NCBI GenBank assembly: GCA_947652605.1
Contig: OX393576.1
Span: 46,600,966 to 46,664,965 of the forward strand
Origin: Elmis aenea
Taxonomy: Eukaryota; Arthropoda; Insecta; Coleoptera; Elmidae
Direction of reading: 5' to 3'
DNA length: 64,000 nucleotides
Below the pieces are notes generated by a model that was given only the letters and a program-made list of their open reading frames with translations, was not told where the DNA came from and searched no databases. A program made the translations under genes and the position numbers. Below are positions 25,301 through 35,567 of this stretch, piece after piece (positions within the stretch are counted from its first letter, which is position 1; every line of letters starts with the position of its first letter).

Positions 25301-28300
25301 AGTACACTGCTTAATCGCAAGAAAACAAATTATCATTGTACAGTGAGCTCGCGTTATAAGCAACCCACGATATAAGCAACTCGCGTTATAAGCAACACTC
25401 GATATAAGCAACTATCGTATCAAAGTACACGATATAAGCAACTGTCAGTGTGACAGTTAAAAATACAAATATCTAAAATACTATTGCAGATATAACAATG
25501 AAATTTTGTATCTGAGCGTTATGGTATTTTTCGGATTCGATGGAAATATTAAGGTTGCAATACGACTTCCGGTTCAACCGGAAACGGACTCAAACTTTGA
25601 AATTTTTAATAGAACATCTGTATATTTTTACATTTTTGAATTCGTCTTAAAATTTACTTTAATAAATGTAAAAGGTTATATGGGTCTAAAGTCAACAGTT
25701 TTCAAAATATTTACATTTTTACGAAAATTTTGAGTGATATAGCACTTTCAGTTTTTTTTTAAACATTCAGGTTATTTAAAAGGGCAGTAAAATATCGTGT
25801 GAAATCTAGATTAACAATAGATTTTTTAACAATCATTTTATTTTTAGGAGATTATTAATATACAGCGTCATTCAAAAAGTCTGCAACGAATGGAAAAGTT
25901 TTTTATTATTTTTTTCTCAGAAAATTGTATTCTCGATAAAAGTTGGTGCATGGTCTAAAACAAATTTTAAGATGAAAAAAGTTCAATAAAAAATCATATG
26001 ACACTAGATATTAGTGATTTTTGAAATATTTTAAGAGATACAAAAAAAAATATGGACAGAGTTTTTAAAAATTCCAAAATAAGGCTAGATTTAAATTTTG
26101 ACGGTCAAATTTGAATTTTTATTTTTTAAGAAATTTTAACATTCAAAAAGTCTGCAACAAATGGAAAATTTAATTTTTATCGAAAAAAGTTATTAAGAAT
26201 CTAAAAACCGAACTAGGTTTAAATTCTGAGGGTTAAATTCTAATTTTTATTTGTTACGAAATTTTAACATTCAAAAAATCAAAAACCATGAAAATCTAGT
26301 GTCATATGACTTTTTATTATTTTTTTTTCATCTTAAAATTAGATTTAGACCATATACCAACTTCATTAGGAATAAAATTTTCAGAAAAATCGATAATAAA
26401 AAACTTTTCCATTTGTTGCAGACTTTTTGAATGTTAAAATTTCTTAAAAAATAAAAATTTGAATTTGACCGTCAAAATTTAAATCTAGACTTATTTTTGG
26501 ATTCTACATAACTTTTTCTTTAAGTACATTTTTTTTGTAACTCTTAAACTAAGGGCTCTTTACACTTGCAAATATTTCAAAAATCGGTAAAATCTAGTGT
26601 TCTATGACTTTTTATCAAACTTTTTTCCCCTTAAATTAATTTTAGACCATGCACTTTTATCAGGAATAAATTTTTTTGAGAAATTAATAATAAAAAAAAT
26701 TTCCATTTCTTGCAGACTTTTTGAATGACGCTGTATAATAATGTAATAAACTCGTAGGTTAAATTACTAAAATTTTTAGCTTTATATAATTTACCAAAGA
26801 CCATAAGTTCAATTTATGATTGTCGGTGGAATTTGCACACGGTATAATAGTACTTAACTCGTTGCTTAGATATTTTTCTCCCGGGAATATTTTTCTCACG
26901 TGTATGAACAAGAGTTTTGTCCGGTAAACACTTGTAAAATAAGGCCGTTTCATCCGCTCTGTATACTTGCCATGAAATCACATCATATTTTTTTATTTGA
27001 GAGATGTACAAGTACATAGATCACGACTAAAGGTACGTGGCACGCGCGTATTTCGTTTGACATAGGTACGTACAGATCACCATAGCAACGCGACCACGAT
27101 CGCGTTGGTATAGTGTAAACTTTTATTTTTAGTTTTACTACTAAAAACAAGATTTATTTATGTTAAAAATCGAATCGTTTCTATTCCTATCATATAAGCA
27201 ACTTTCACGTTATAAGCAACTTTTAGATCGGAATTGGCTGCCGTTAGTTGCTTATAACACGAGCTCACTGTATTACATTCAACAACTATAGTTATTTAAT
27301 TAAAAAATCTAAAAATTTTAGTAATAACTAGTTGCAATTAACCACAGCATACTATCATTAATAAGATATCTTAATAGGTTTTTATAATGCTTTAAGTCTG
27401 TAAAACAGTCTTTAACACAAATATAAGTTATTGGTATCGTTAAATTAGTCAGAAAATATTCTTTTTAAACAACCACATGCACCATTCCATTTAAAATAAT
27501 TGACTTTTTCAAAAAACCGATTCCGCAACCTTCAAAGCCGTTTAAAGTAACCTTAATTACAATTAAAAATTACAGAAACGTTTTTATACACTTGTTGACA
27601 TAATAAAACTCAATTTATACAGATCATGGCACTCTTAATTAAAAGTAAGTGTTCGTCCAAAACTTATTTGAGGTCATAAAAATTAACCAAAATAGTGGAG
27701 TTGTATTTAAAATTGCTTCCTCTTACTATAAATCTAAAAATATACTGGGTGTTTCGTTTGAAATAACAAAGTTTGGGTCCTTTCCTGCGCAACAGGAAGT
27801 GAAATAATAGTGCACATATATTCAAATAATCTGTTTTTTTACACATAATTATTGTCTTAAATATCATTCCATTAAAAAAAAACTAAAGAAAAACGAGGGG
27901 GAGTACCAGAACTCAGTTACCCTCGGTATATAAAACTAAATCTTATACAGGTATACAGGTGTTTTATAAACATTTTTATGCTTTAATTTAAAAATGTTTT
28001 TAAATTTTTTTAAAGACCTTGATTTGAAATATGAAGTGAAAATATTTTTGTAAATGGAAGATATAGTAGACCAAGACTTTATAAAAAAGATTATTTTTGT
28101 AGCTATCCAAAAATATATAATTTTAAATATTTGTTGCAGAAAATAACCGAGATATGACTAATTTTCTGAAAATTTTATTATTTAAGTTTGCCATGATTTC
28201 ATAAACAAGTGATGTTTACAATTAATAAACAAGTAAACGTCATATCCCAGTAAATTTTAAGTTACATTGTAAATGGTAAAAATGTAGCGGCTGCTGCAGA

Positions 28301-31300
28301 ATTTAGTTATAAAGAACGTTTAGTTGTTTTTTAATATTGCAAACATTAATAACATTAATTGTTTACGAAATTATAGCAAACTTTGATAATAAAACTTTTA
28401 TAAAATTGTACATATCATGGTTATTTTTTACAACAAATATATAAACTTTAAATTTTTGAAAGTTAAAAAAAAGCTTTATTATATGACCTACTAGACTTTC
28501 TATTTAAAAAAAAAAATAAGTTTATTCATATTTTAAAGGTCAAGGTCGTAAAAAAAAATTAATTTTTTTTTAATTAAGCATAAAAATGTATATAAAAGAC
28601 CTGTAGAACATATAATCCTATTTTTGTTAATAAAGAAGCTGCAGTAAATTTTCAAAAGCAGTGAAATTTAATGTTTTGTCTGTAGCACCAAAATGGAAAG
28701 AGTTATAAAAAATCTCCTAACACAGGCGTGTTTATCCCAAAAAAAATTACCCAAGGGACCGATATCACATTTTCGCTAACTATTATGGTAACCGTAAAAC
28801 CAGAGCTGGGCAATGCTTGAATGCTTACTACTTGCAATAATTTTTTAAGCACTTTTAATGCTTCGAGCACAATGCTTGGAGCACTTTCTAAAACAGATGC
28901 TCGATGCTTAGAGCACCAAGCACTTTCTTGAACACTTGGTACTTATTAAGCACTTTAGAAAGACAGTGCTTAATAAGCATTTTTTAAATTTATATATGCT
29001 TACTGCATAGTATTTAATCTTTAACATGTATGCTACAAGACTGTTTAAATTTTAAATTTCTCTTAAGCATTTCCAAAATGCTCAATGCTTGCTGCTTAAT
29101 TTTTTTAAGCACTTGGGTCAGTGCTTGATGCTTTTAAGCATTTTTAAAAACCAAAGTACTTACTGCTTAATTAGATCAAGCACTTACACAAGTGCTTGAA
29201 TGCTCGGTGCTTCAAGCACTTTGGGTCGGTGCTTTGCCCAGCTCTGCGTAAAACATTAGATTTTCATCCATCCTGTATAAAATACCAAAAGAAGTGTGTT
29301 TATTATTTACTGGTTATTAATAGTAAATACCTTTTATTTTGATATTATGCGTGTAAAAATTCAGTTTGAGATATGAATTGTTTTAGATACAATTCCCTGG
29401 ATTTGTGTCTATCAAAAAGAAAATAGTATGTATATTGTGTTGGAATTAACATTAAAGAAAATACGGCTGCAACAGCTGGGTGTTGTATTTAAGCAAGAAC
29501 AAAACTCTGTTGTAGTCGATTCCGTTACTCCGCAAACACCAGCAGATCGAGCTGGTCTTAAACGTGGAGACACATTATTAGTTGTCGACAGCAAATCTGT
29601 AAACAACGTTGCACAAGTCAGTAAAATAATAAAAACAGTATCGTGTGGTAATGTCAGTGTCCGGATTGCAAGAGATGCCAACAGCTACACATTAAGAGCT
29701 AAATACTCTGATAAGACTGATGATAAAACCCCAACTTTAAACACCAACAGTATTAGTGAAACAGATCTACCGCAGGTAGAAAAAGATAGCTTCGTGATGG
29801 TCGACGGAACGAAACTAAATCTTGCGGAGGAGGCCACTAGCATGAACAAGAAACCAAAGAGTATTCCTAGCTTAGAGAAAATAAAGAGTTGCGAAAAAAT
29901 TCCTAAACTTATTACAAGTAGCAATGAAAACGTGTCAAAGTTTGCACAAACGATCGGCAATTTTAGTTTACGTAAAAGAAAACCGTCGGTTGAAAGGGCG
30001 TCCAGTGATAGTAGCAACCGCAGTACACCCACACCGTCTACCCCTAGCACACCACAACACACTGCACTTAAACAAACTCCTGTGCCAGTTCCTTCTGTGA
30101 CTCTTCTTTCAGCCAAAAAAAGTTCCATTTCTGAAATCCCTGAAATAGTCAAAACTGACTCTTGCAGTATAGATTCAGATGCTTTACTAGATAGCAACGA
30201 ATTTTATAAAGGACAAATTAAAGATCTAGCGGCAGTAATAAATTTCAACGATGAATTTTCGTTTAATTTGAGAGATACCGATAAATATTTGAATGTTAAT
30301 GTGTGGGGTATTTCGACGTCTTATAAGGATTTGTTGCTTGGTTATATTAATATTCCTTTAGGCCAAATTTTGACTGAATGCTGTAACTCGATGCTGGGGC
30401 ATTACATCAAAAGATATGCTTTTCTTCCTCCAACTAATACTCCTCCAACCAGGTAAATATTTTGTTGTAAATCTTTCAGATTTTTTCAATTGTTATGAAA
30501 AACTTGCATATAACTAAAATCTGTTTTATTTTTAACACATTGAGGGACACATGAGTCGGGTTAGAGATGTGTGGTGTGACACATGCAAAATATTAAATTT
30601 TAGGAATCCTTTAAAAGGCAGTTCTTAATAATTTTCTAGCACTAGGATTTTCGAATGTGGATGTGTCGTGACACAGGGAATTCAGTTACATGTTAAGTTA
30701 ATACAAACCGCCACGTTCTAACATGCTGTGTCGAAATCCTGCTAAATGTTCACGGCCGTTCACAACGTCTCTACACGTTCTGTCGTATCATACTAAGCGG
30801 CAGACAACGTCTATATACGTTGTGTCCATCAGTGTGTTAATCAGCGTAAAATTTAGCATCTTTCCCAAATTTCGATGTATACTTAGTCTATCTTTAATAA
30901 TAAGCGAGATCCCAATGATCACTTTCACATTTAAATCATCCTGTACAGGGTGTACCAAATTTGAATGTTTTACAGTGTTTCCATAATAGTTAATAAAAAT
31001 CTGATATATGTCTCTCGAGTTATTTTTTTGAGATAAACACGCCTGTATTTTGTGTTAACAAATACTTTGTATCACTTTCCATTTTGGCACTACAGACAAA
31101 AAATGAAATTTCGTTTTTGAAAATTTACTGTAAATTCTTTATTTTTAAAAATAGAGCTAAATGTTGTATAGGTTTTTTATAAACATTTTTTAGCTTACTT
31201 TTAAAATGTTTTTAAATTTTTTACCGACCTTGACTTTAGAGATATGCAGTAAACTCATTTTTTTTTTAGCCGAAAATTTTATACGAATTATACAGGATGA

Positions 31301-34300
31301 GACATCACTTATGACATCCCCACTTATTTTGTTATTGGAAAGAATTATTAAAAAAAGTTTCAAATAGAAGTTGTTTGATACAGTAGGTATTTCCCAAAAT
31401 ATTGTCATGTCAAATTTTGTTTTTTTAGGAATTACGGCACCATGTTTTTTTTTTTAATGGCACTATACAAATATTTTTATACGGTTAGAAAGACATTTTC
31501 TTTCTCTTTTCAACGCACTAAAACTTTTATATCCTTACATAACAAAATTTTTAAGAAAATCGCAAAAGAACATTTTTGTTTTAAAAGCGTACTTTATTAA
31601 TTAATTTACATTAGTAGGCTTAGAAAATAATACCAAATGGCAAAAGATTTTGAAAGAAGTTAATAAGGTTACAACGGTTAACACAAAACTACTGTAATAC
31701 ATTTTTTACCATTCTGTATCATTTTCAACGCCTACTAATGTAAATTAATTAATACCGTACGCTTCTAAAACAAAATTGTTCTTTTGCGATTTTCTTAAAA
31801 ATTTTGTTATGTAAGGATATAAAAGTTTTAGTGCGTTGAAAAAAGAAAGAAAATGTCTTTCTAACCGTATAAAAAAATATGTATGGTGCCATTAAAAAAA
31901 AACAAAAGTAAACAAAAAATTGACATGACAATATTTTGGGAAATATTGTAACAAACAACTTTTATTTGAAACTTTTTTTGATAATTTTTCAAATAACAAA
32001 ATAAGTGGGGGTGTCATAAGTGATGCCTCACACTGAATACCTACTTTATACGAAGTAACTTTTTTTTAGCTTAAAAAAATATTTAGTTTTATATATTTGT
32101 TGCAAAAATAACCGAAATATGATAATTTTGTGAAAATTTTATTATCAAAGTTTGCCATGATTTTGAAAACAAATGTTTGAAATTAAAAAAATATTTATTA
32201 ATTTTAATAAATTTTGTGATACTTTTAAATATTTCATTTTTAGTCAAACCCATCCGCTGTTAGCACATTCCGGGTTTGAACATGTCTTTTGCTATGGAGA
32301 TATTTTGCTCTCATTTATGTGGAATCATGATTCGATGACTGAAATACGAAGAAAACCGTCAACAGTTTCCCTCGAATCTGATATTAAACAAATTATTTCA
32401 TCAACTAAACATGATTTTGTAAGGACGCAGTTCAACAGAACAACTCATTGTGATTTTTGCTCAAAGAAGGTGAGTTTTGATGGTAACATTCATATTTTTT
32501 TGACCATCTCTACAAAGAATTAATTTCATAATTTTCGTTACAGATATGGTTAAAAGATGCTGTACAGTGCATCAGCTGCAAATTATGTTGCCACAAAAAG
32601 TGTATGTCAAAATGTCAAGTTAGCATGCCTTGCATTCCACTGGATAAAATTGATTTGAAGAGTGATGGTGCGGAATTATTGCAACCGGAAATTACTATGA
32701 CAGAACCTCATGATGATGATTTAAGAATGGAACTGTATCCATCTGATGGCAAACAAAACCTTCATGTGTTAAAACGAGTCAACAGTGCTAATAACCTTGC
32801 AATTCCTGGTATGTTTTCATGGGTGGAACAATTATAACCTCTTGTTAATATGTAAATTTTACATTTCAGGTTCTCATTTTTCTCCATGCCAATCTCGCAG
32901 TTTGCCACCTTCTCCACAGCATACTCCTGTACGAAAAAGGTCATTGGTAGTAACAAATCCGTTTATATTGTGTCCGACTTTATTGGATGAAGTATATCAA
33001 AGACCAGAGGAATCAACTGAAAGCATATCACGTTTATTAGACCAAGTATTATTGTACCCATCTGATGAGTCGCTAATGGATGCTGCCAAAGAAACAGGAC
33101 GACAGCTTTATACTCATATGCCACATGACATCAAAATAGAGAAAATTAATGTGATGGTGTGTATACATTTTTTATTTCGTTTATGTATTTGTAATTAATT
33201 CACAACAGTTTTGATACATTTTTATTTTTCCTACATTAAAGTATTTCATACAGGGTTAGAATTGGATCATTTCAATGGTAAAATTTTAAAAGTTATATAT
33301 TATCTCCCCTAATTATTTTAGAAAAAAAGTGCAATTAGGTTTTTTGTCGAGAAAAATTTTTTGTATCTACAAATGTAATCAATATTAATTATTAGTTTTC
33401 CAATAACTAAATATTAAGCAAATTACAAAACGCATTTTGACAAAAATCTGTAGAGCCTTGAAATTATGCTGTGACAACCACAGGCGACAACTGCTCATCC
33501 TAATAACGCTTATACTGTCACTTTGACGTAGTTTATTCTTAATTGTTATTTCTATTATTTCTTGGAATGAAAACAACTTATTGTATTAAAAAAATGTTTG
33601 ATTTAACATTAACAATAATTAAGAATGAATTTTACGTTAAAGTGACAGTATAAGCGTTATTAGGATGGGCAGTTGTCAGAGCACAATTCCAAGGCACTAC
33701 AGATTTTTGTCAAAACGGCGTTTTGCAATTTTCTCAATTTTCAGTTGCTAGAAAACTAAAGATCAATATTGATTACATATGTAGACACAGAATTTTTTAC
33801 AAAAAATCTAATATACAACTTTTAAAATTTTGTCATTAAAATTACTATGTGATTCAATTCGACACCCTGTATATTAATTGCTTAACTTTTTTAAAATCAA
33901 ATGTTTGTTTTATTATTCTGGTTTAAGTACGACAGATGTTCAGTTTTAGTAACTAAATTTTATAACTGTTGTGAAAAGGTCTGGTTGCTATGATAATTAT
34001 GCTTTTGTCAAAATAACTTAAAAGTATCAAAATGGCAGTAGAATATCAGAACTAAAGCCTCGTTCTCATCAGTCAACGCTTGAATTCAAGTAACTTGACT
34101 TCAAGTTTGTATTCATGTTTTGACCAGTTTATTGAAGCCAGTAGATATTTAAAATGGTGTCGAAGCAGTTGGTGCATTCTTGTCGCCATATTTGTCATCT
34201 TTTTCATATATCACTTTCATATATCTTGAAGAATTGACTAACTTTTACGTTCCACTTACTCATTATGGACATTTCAATTGACTTTTCAAAAACGTTACTC

Positions 34301-35567
34301 AATTGTGTCATACAAGTCAAATTTGTTTGATAAAACAATCACATTATTCTAAAGTTGAAAGACTCTACTCTACTTCAAATTTAAAAGTCAGCTACAAGTC
34401 AACTAAATATCAGTTTCACGTTGGTCAAGTGCTTTCAATTTACTTGAATTCGATCGACTTAAATTCAAGTTACTTGACTAAAGCCTTGTTCTCATTAGTC
34501 AAGTAACTTGAAAGTACTTTACCAATGTGAACCTGATTTTTAGTTGATTTAAAGCTGACTTTCAAGTTCCTTTTAAATTTCAAGTGGAGTGGAGAGTCTT
34601 TCAACTTTTCACTAACAACTTGAGTAATGCAACTGTTTTATTATACAAATTTTACCTGAATTTGACACAACTGAGTGACGTTTTTGAAAAATGCATCGAA
34701 ATGTTAATAATGAGTAAGTGGAACATGAAAAAAGTTAGTAAATTCCTAGAAATACATTAAAGTTATGATGTTCTGTGGAACAAAGATGACAAATATCACG
34801 ATAAGAATGCACCACCTGCTTCGACTTTATTTTAAATGTCTACTGGCTCCAATAAACTTGTCAAAATATGAACATAAACTTGGGTAACTTGAATTCACGT
34901 AACTTGGCTGATGAGAATGAGGCTTCTCTACTTCACTTGAAACTTAAAAGTCAGTTTTAAGTCATTCAAATCCAATAAATATCAGCTTCACCTTGGTAAA
35001 GTGCTTTCAGGTTACTTGAATTCAAGTAATTTGACTAATGAGGATTAAAAGAAATTTAGTTTTTGTAACTATTTTTATGACTGCTGTGAAATAGTTGTTG
35101 TGGTGCTTTTGTCAAAATGACTTTTAAAACTATCAAAATGGCAGTAGAATGCCAGAACTAGTAGACCGTGGCCAGAACTAATACGTCTAACTTTAATTTT
35201 AATTTCTATATTTGGAATATGCGAAGATAGTTCTTTGATTGATTTTTAAAGTTTGTTTAAAATTAATTAACATGTCATTTGATGGCTACACCACAGAACA
35301 TGCCACAACAACTAGTTTTATACGTGATCTGTGAATGGTAATTTTTTTGGATCAATTTCATAGATGACAGAATTGAAGAAAACATTAGATACACTTACAA
35401 CCGAACATATGGAATTATCAAAAAATCTAGGTTCGGTCGAATCTGAAGTTGAAAAGGCCAAATTGGCCTTTTTAATCGGTCAAGCAGATGCTAAAGTCCA
35501 TGGTCTTTCAGTCCTAATGCTTCACTATTGTTCAAGTTTACAACAGTCCCAGGAAAAAATAGTATAA
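22222..35567 (+). CDS. PDZD8: PDZD8, ER-anchored lipid-transfer/tethering protein (complete, 10 exons)
   Basis: Exons 22222-22383, 22439-22642, 23094-23286, 23382-23592, 24023-24177, 29387-30452, 32244-32469, 32544-32808, 32870-33156 and 35364-35567 join to 2973 nt, giving 990 residues plus TAA with all phases consistent. I chose the ATG in CAAAAATGG at 22222. Visible in order: an N-terminal membrane anchor (about 4-30), an SMP lipid-transfer domain (about 57-260), a C2-like strand region, PDZ (about 329-413, loop LGVVF), a Ser/Pro-rich linker, a second C2-like block (about 590-650), a C1 zinc finger (about 720-770) and a C-terminal coiled coil (about 924-990). PDZD8 proteins sit in the ER membrane and contact late endosomes/lysosomes and mitochondria; in vertebrates the coiled coil binds Rab7. 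Human PDZD8 is somewhat longer (about 1150 residues), mostly in linkers. Domain order makes the identification firm. Confidence 0.95.
22439..22642 (+). CDS. PDZD8: PDZD8 exon 2: start of SMP domain
   Basis: 68 codons after TTTCCACAG; the preceding intron is only 55 nt. It encodes EIKKHLEDKQMNKGSEDSNL, then LQFLFHELQHADAIKRWLYK and KTTTGKFFDGVT. The LxFLFxELxxxxxIRRW-type motif is typical of PDZD8 SMP domains. Confidence 0.95.
23094..23286 (+). CDS. PDZD8: PDZD8 exon 3: SMP domain
   Basis: 193 nt after TTTTATAG. It reads IRDMHLGSQFPSIKNISVET and on to MYLDYNGSFLLSVDAKMKFG. The 'LGxxFPxI' and alternating hydrophobic strands are the SMP core. One base is left before GTAAGT. Confidence 0.95.
23382..23592 (+). 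CDS. PDZD8: PDZD8 exon 4: end of SMP domain
   Basis: 211 nt after TTTTTGTAG. It encodes KRVSGLARLQFTRLPYTHWS, then FYNEPVIDLDVESHFQGRQL and the amphipathic INQ-type end (NLIVNQIKKAIRRKHTLPNY). It leaves CG before GTAAGA. Confidence 0.95.
24023..24177 (+). CDS. PDZD8: PDZD8 exon 5: C2-like strand after SMP
   Basis: 155 nt after TTGTTTTTAG. It encodes YKPFFVKADPGQLDMDDSEV, then QGQLEVMCVDVTRLASTMDI. The 'G-L-V-hydrophobic' strand resembles a C2 domain edge. It leaves one base before GTGTGT. Confidence 0.93.
25861..26735. repeat. Fold-back element, TACAGCGTCATTC family, copy 2
   Basis: Starts TACAGCGTCATTCAAAAAGT and ends TTTTTGAATGACGCTGTA, with TA-rich flanks. The arms are inverted copies of about 400 nt each and include inner repeats of 'cattcaaaaagtctgcaaca'. 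It is inserted in the pogo/Tigger element, so it is younger than that element. Confidence 0.85.
26759..27017 (-). pseudogene. Broken pogo/Tigger transposase fragment
   Basis: One minus frame reads VYRADETALFYKCLPDKTLV and then REKNIPGRKISKQRVK. The neighbouring frame continues CANSTDNHKLNLWSL. This matches the DDE-type core of Tigger/CENP-B-related transposases (NADETGLF...LPDKTL, then SK-R and a C-N---HKL motif, with the second catalytic-type Asp in ADET). At least one frameshift separates the two parts and most of the protein is missing, so it is inactive. Confidence 0.8.
28801..29246. mobile_element. hAT-type MITE (CAGAGCTGGGCAATGC), copy 2
   Basis: 446 bp, with ends CAGAGCTGGGCAATGC and GCTTTGCCCAGCTCTG and a perfect 8-bp target duplication CGTAAAAC (28793-28800 and 29247-29254). 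The interior is an array of degenerate AAGCACTT/TGCTTAA words in both orientations. It is nearly identical to 3328-3758. Confidence 0.93.
29387..30452 (+). CDS. PDZD8: PDZD8 exon 6: PDZ domain and linker
   Basis: 1066-nt exon, the largest of the gene, after TTGTTTTAG and ending AG before GTAAAT. It completes an Asp codon, then TIPWICVYQKENSMYIVLEL. The PDZ follows: carboxylate loop LGVVF, VDSVTPQTPADRAGLKRGDT and LLVVDSKSV. A basic Ser/Thr/Pro linker follows (RSTPTPSTPSTPQHT). Last comes a C2-like block (LAAVINFNDEFSFNLRDTDK to GYINIPLGQIL). A long antisense open stretch at 29685-30197 is its shadow. Confidence 0.95.
30536..30836. mobile_element. piggyBac-type MITE, copy 2
   Basis: 301 bp in PDZD8 intron 6. 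Ends are CACATTGAGGGACAC and GTGTCCATCAGTGTG, flanked by TTAA (30532-30535 and 30837-30840). It shares interior words with 8142-8446, such as the 'gttctaacat'/'gttcttcaacat' region. The internal ACACATG/GTGTC motifs differ. Confidence 0.85.
30943..32200. repeat. Left half of the 24.5-kb-type fold-back element, interrupted
   Basis: Starts TACAGGGTGTACCAAATTTG and follows the same order of blocks as 24505-24776 plus 27936-28260 ('cactttccattttggcacta', 'gaccttgactt', 'ttgttgcaaaaataaccgaa'). Another fold-back element (31288-32045) is inserted in it. The matching right half is missing. Confidence 0.7.
31288..32045. repeat. Fold-back element with 9-bp flanking duplication
   Basis: The left part TATACAGGATGAGACATCAC pairs with the right part GTGATGCCTCACACTGAATA. 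The arms continue inward ('gacatccccacttattttgt' against 'acaaaataagtgggggtgtc') to a centre near 31680. It is flanked by TTATACGAA at 31279-31287 and again at 32046-32054, which looks like a target duplication. Confidence 0.78.
32244..32469 (+). CDS. PDZD8: PDZD8 exon 7: end of C2-like block and start of C1 zinc finger
   Basis: 226 nt after TTTTTAG. It completes a Ser codon, then QTHPLLAHSGFEHVFCYGDI and LLSFMWNHDSMTE. It ends HDFVRTQFNRTTHCDFCSKK before GTGAGT. This gives the H-x12-C-x2-C start of a C1 domain. Confidence 0.94.
32544..32808 (+). CDS. PDZD8: PDZD8 exon 8: rest of C1 zinc finger
   Basis: 265 nt after TCGTTACAG. It encodes IWLKDAVQCISCKLCCHKKC and MSKCQVSMPC, supplying the C-x2-C, H-x2-C and final Cys ligands. 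An acidic linker follows. The C1 family usually binds zinc and often lipid; lipid binding is not deducible here. It leaves one base before GTATGT. Confidence 0.94.
32870..33156 (+). CDS. PDZD8: PDZD8 exon 9: linker and helical segment
   Basis: 287 nt after TACATTTCAG. It completes a Gly codon, then SHFSPCQSRSLPPSPQHTPV and a helical stretch (RLLDQVLLYPSDESLMDAAK). It ends KIEKINVM before GTGTGT. Confidence 0.93.
33249..33871. repeat. Fold-back element ending in TACAGGGT
   Basis: Ends TACAGGGTTAGAATTGGATC and GATTCAATTCGACACCCTGTA are inverted. The arms continue inward ('gtgacaaccacaggcgacaac' region against 'gggcagttgtcagagcac'; 'ataacgcttatactgtcact' against 'agtgacagtataagcgttat'). The centre is near 33570 and arms are about 300 nt. 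Confidence 0.82.
34055..34925. repeat. Fold-back element with AAGCCTCGTTCTCATCAGTC ends
   Basis: Left end AAGCCTCGTTCTCATCAGTC pairs with right end 'gctgatgagaatgaggctt'. Inner pairs include 'gaagccagtagatatttaaa' against 'ttttaaatgtctactggctc', and 'gaagcagttggtgcattctt' against 'aagaatgcaccacctgcttc'. Another end-like copy sits in the middle (34481-34520), and a further partial copy extends to 35045. Confidence 0.75.
35364..35567 (+). CDS. PDZD8: PDZD8 exon 10: C-terminal coiled coil and stop
   Basis: 67 codons plus TAA after a TTTCATAG acceptor. It encodes MTELKKTLDTLTTEHMELSK, then SVESEVEKAKLAFLIGQADA and ends SSLQQSQEKIV. The heptad-like pattern fits the coiled coil through which PDZD8 binds Rab7-type GTPases in vertebrates. 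Confidence 0.93.
   Translation: MTELKKTLDTLTTEHMELSKNLGSVESEVEKAKLAFLIGQADAKVHGLSVLMLHYCSSLQQSQEKIV

Larger units (their letters stand above)
25341..27270 (-). mobile_element. pogo/Tigger-type DNA transposon, degenerate
   Basis: Bounded by inverted ends CAGTGAGCTCGCGTTATAAG and CTTATAACACGAGCTCACTG, with a TA on each side (25339-25340 and 27271-27272) as expected for this superfamily. The subterminal DNA repeats a unit like CGATATAAGCAAC several times at both ends. The minus strand carries a broken transposase piece at about 26759-27017. A fold-back element (25861-26735) is inserted between the left end and that piece. Confidence 0.88.
24505..29280. repeat. Nested fold-back transposon complex in PDZD8 intron 5
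   Basis: The outer inverted repeat pairs left arm 24505-24776 with the right side up to 29280. Examples: 'gaatgttttac' against 'gtaaaacatt', and 'cactttccattttggtgcta' against 'tagcaccaaaatggaaagag'. Within it lies a second fold-back pair, about 24777-27935: 'aacagagttctggtac' against 'gtaccagaactcagtt', and 'ccactattttggttaa' against 'ttaaccaaaatagtgg'. Inside that sits a pogo/Tigger element (25341-27270), which itself contains a third fold-back (25861-26735). A hAT MITE (28801-29246) split the outer right arm. A further copy of the outer left half is at about 30943-32200. Confidence 0.8.
33157..35363 (+). other. PDZD8: PDZD8 intron 9, filled by fold-back repeats
   Basis: Contains a fold-back element (33249-33871) and a composite of TCAAGTAACTTGA-rich inverted repeats (34055-35045). 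That composite is flanked by two direct copies of a roughly 110-nt segment (33935-34053 and 35050-35161, both with 'tatcaaaatggcagtagaat'). No exon is seen. Confidence 0.7.

Noticed and set aside
26041..26300. Regularly repeated 'cattcaaaaagtctgcaaca' words considered as a CRISPR-like array
   Set aside because: The spacing is irregular, the genome is eukaryotic and the words are termini of a fold-back transposon.
29685..30197. 170-codon open stretch on the minus strand
   Set aside because: It lies entirely antisense to PDZD8 exon 6, has no family resemblance and no splice or start context of its own.
31190..31958. Pair of hydrophobic minus-strand open stretches
   Set aside because: They are mirror translations of the two arms of the 31288-32045 fold-back.
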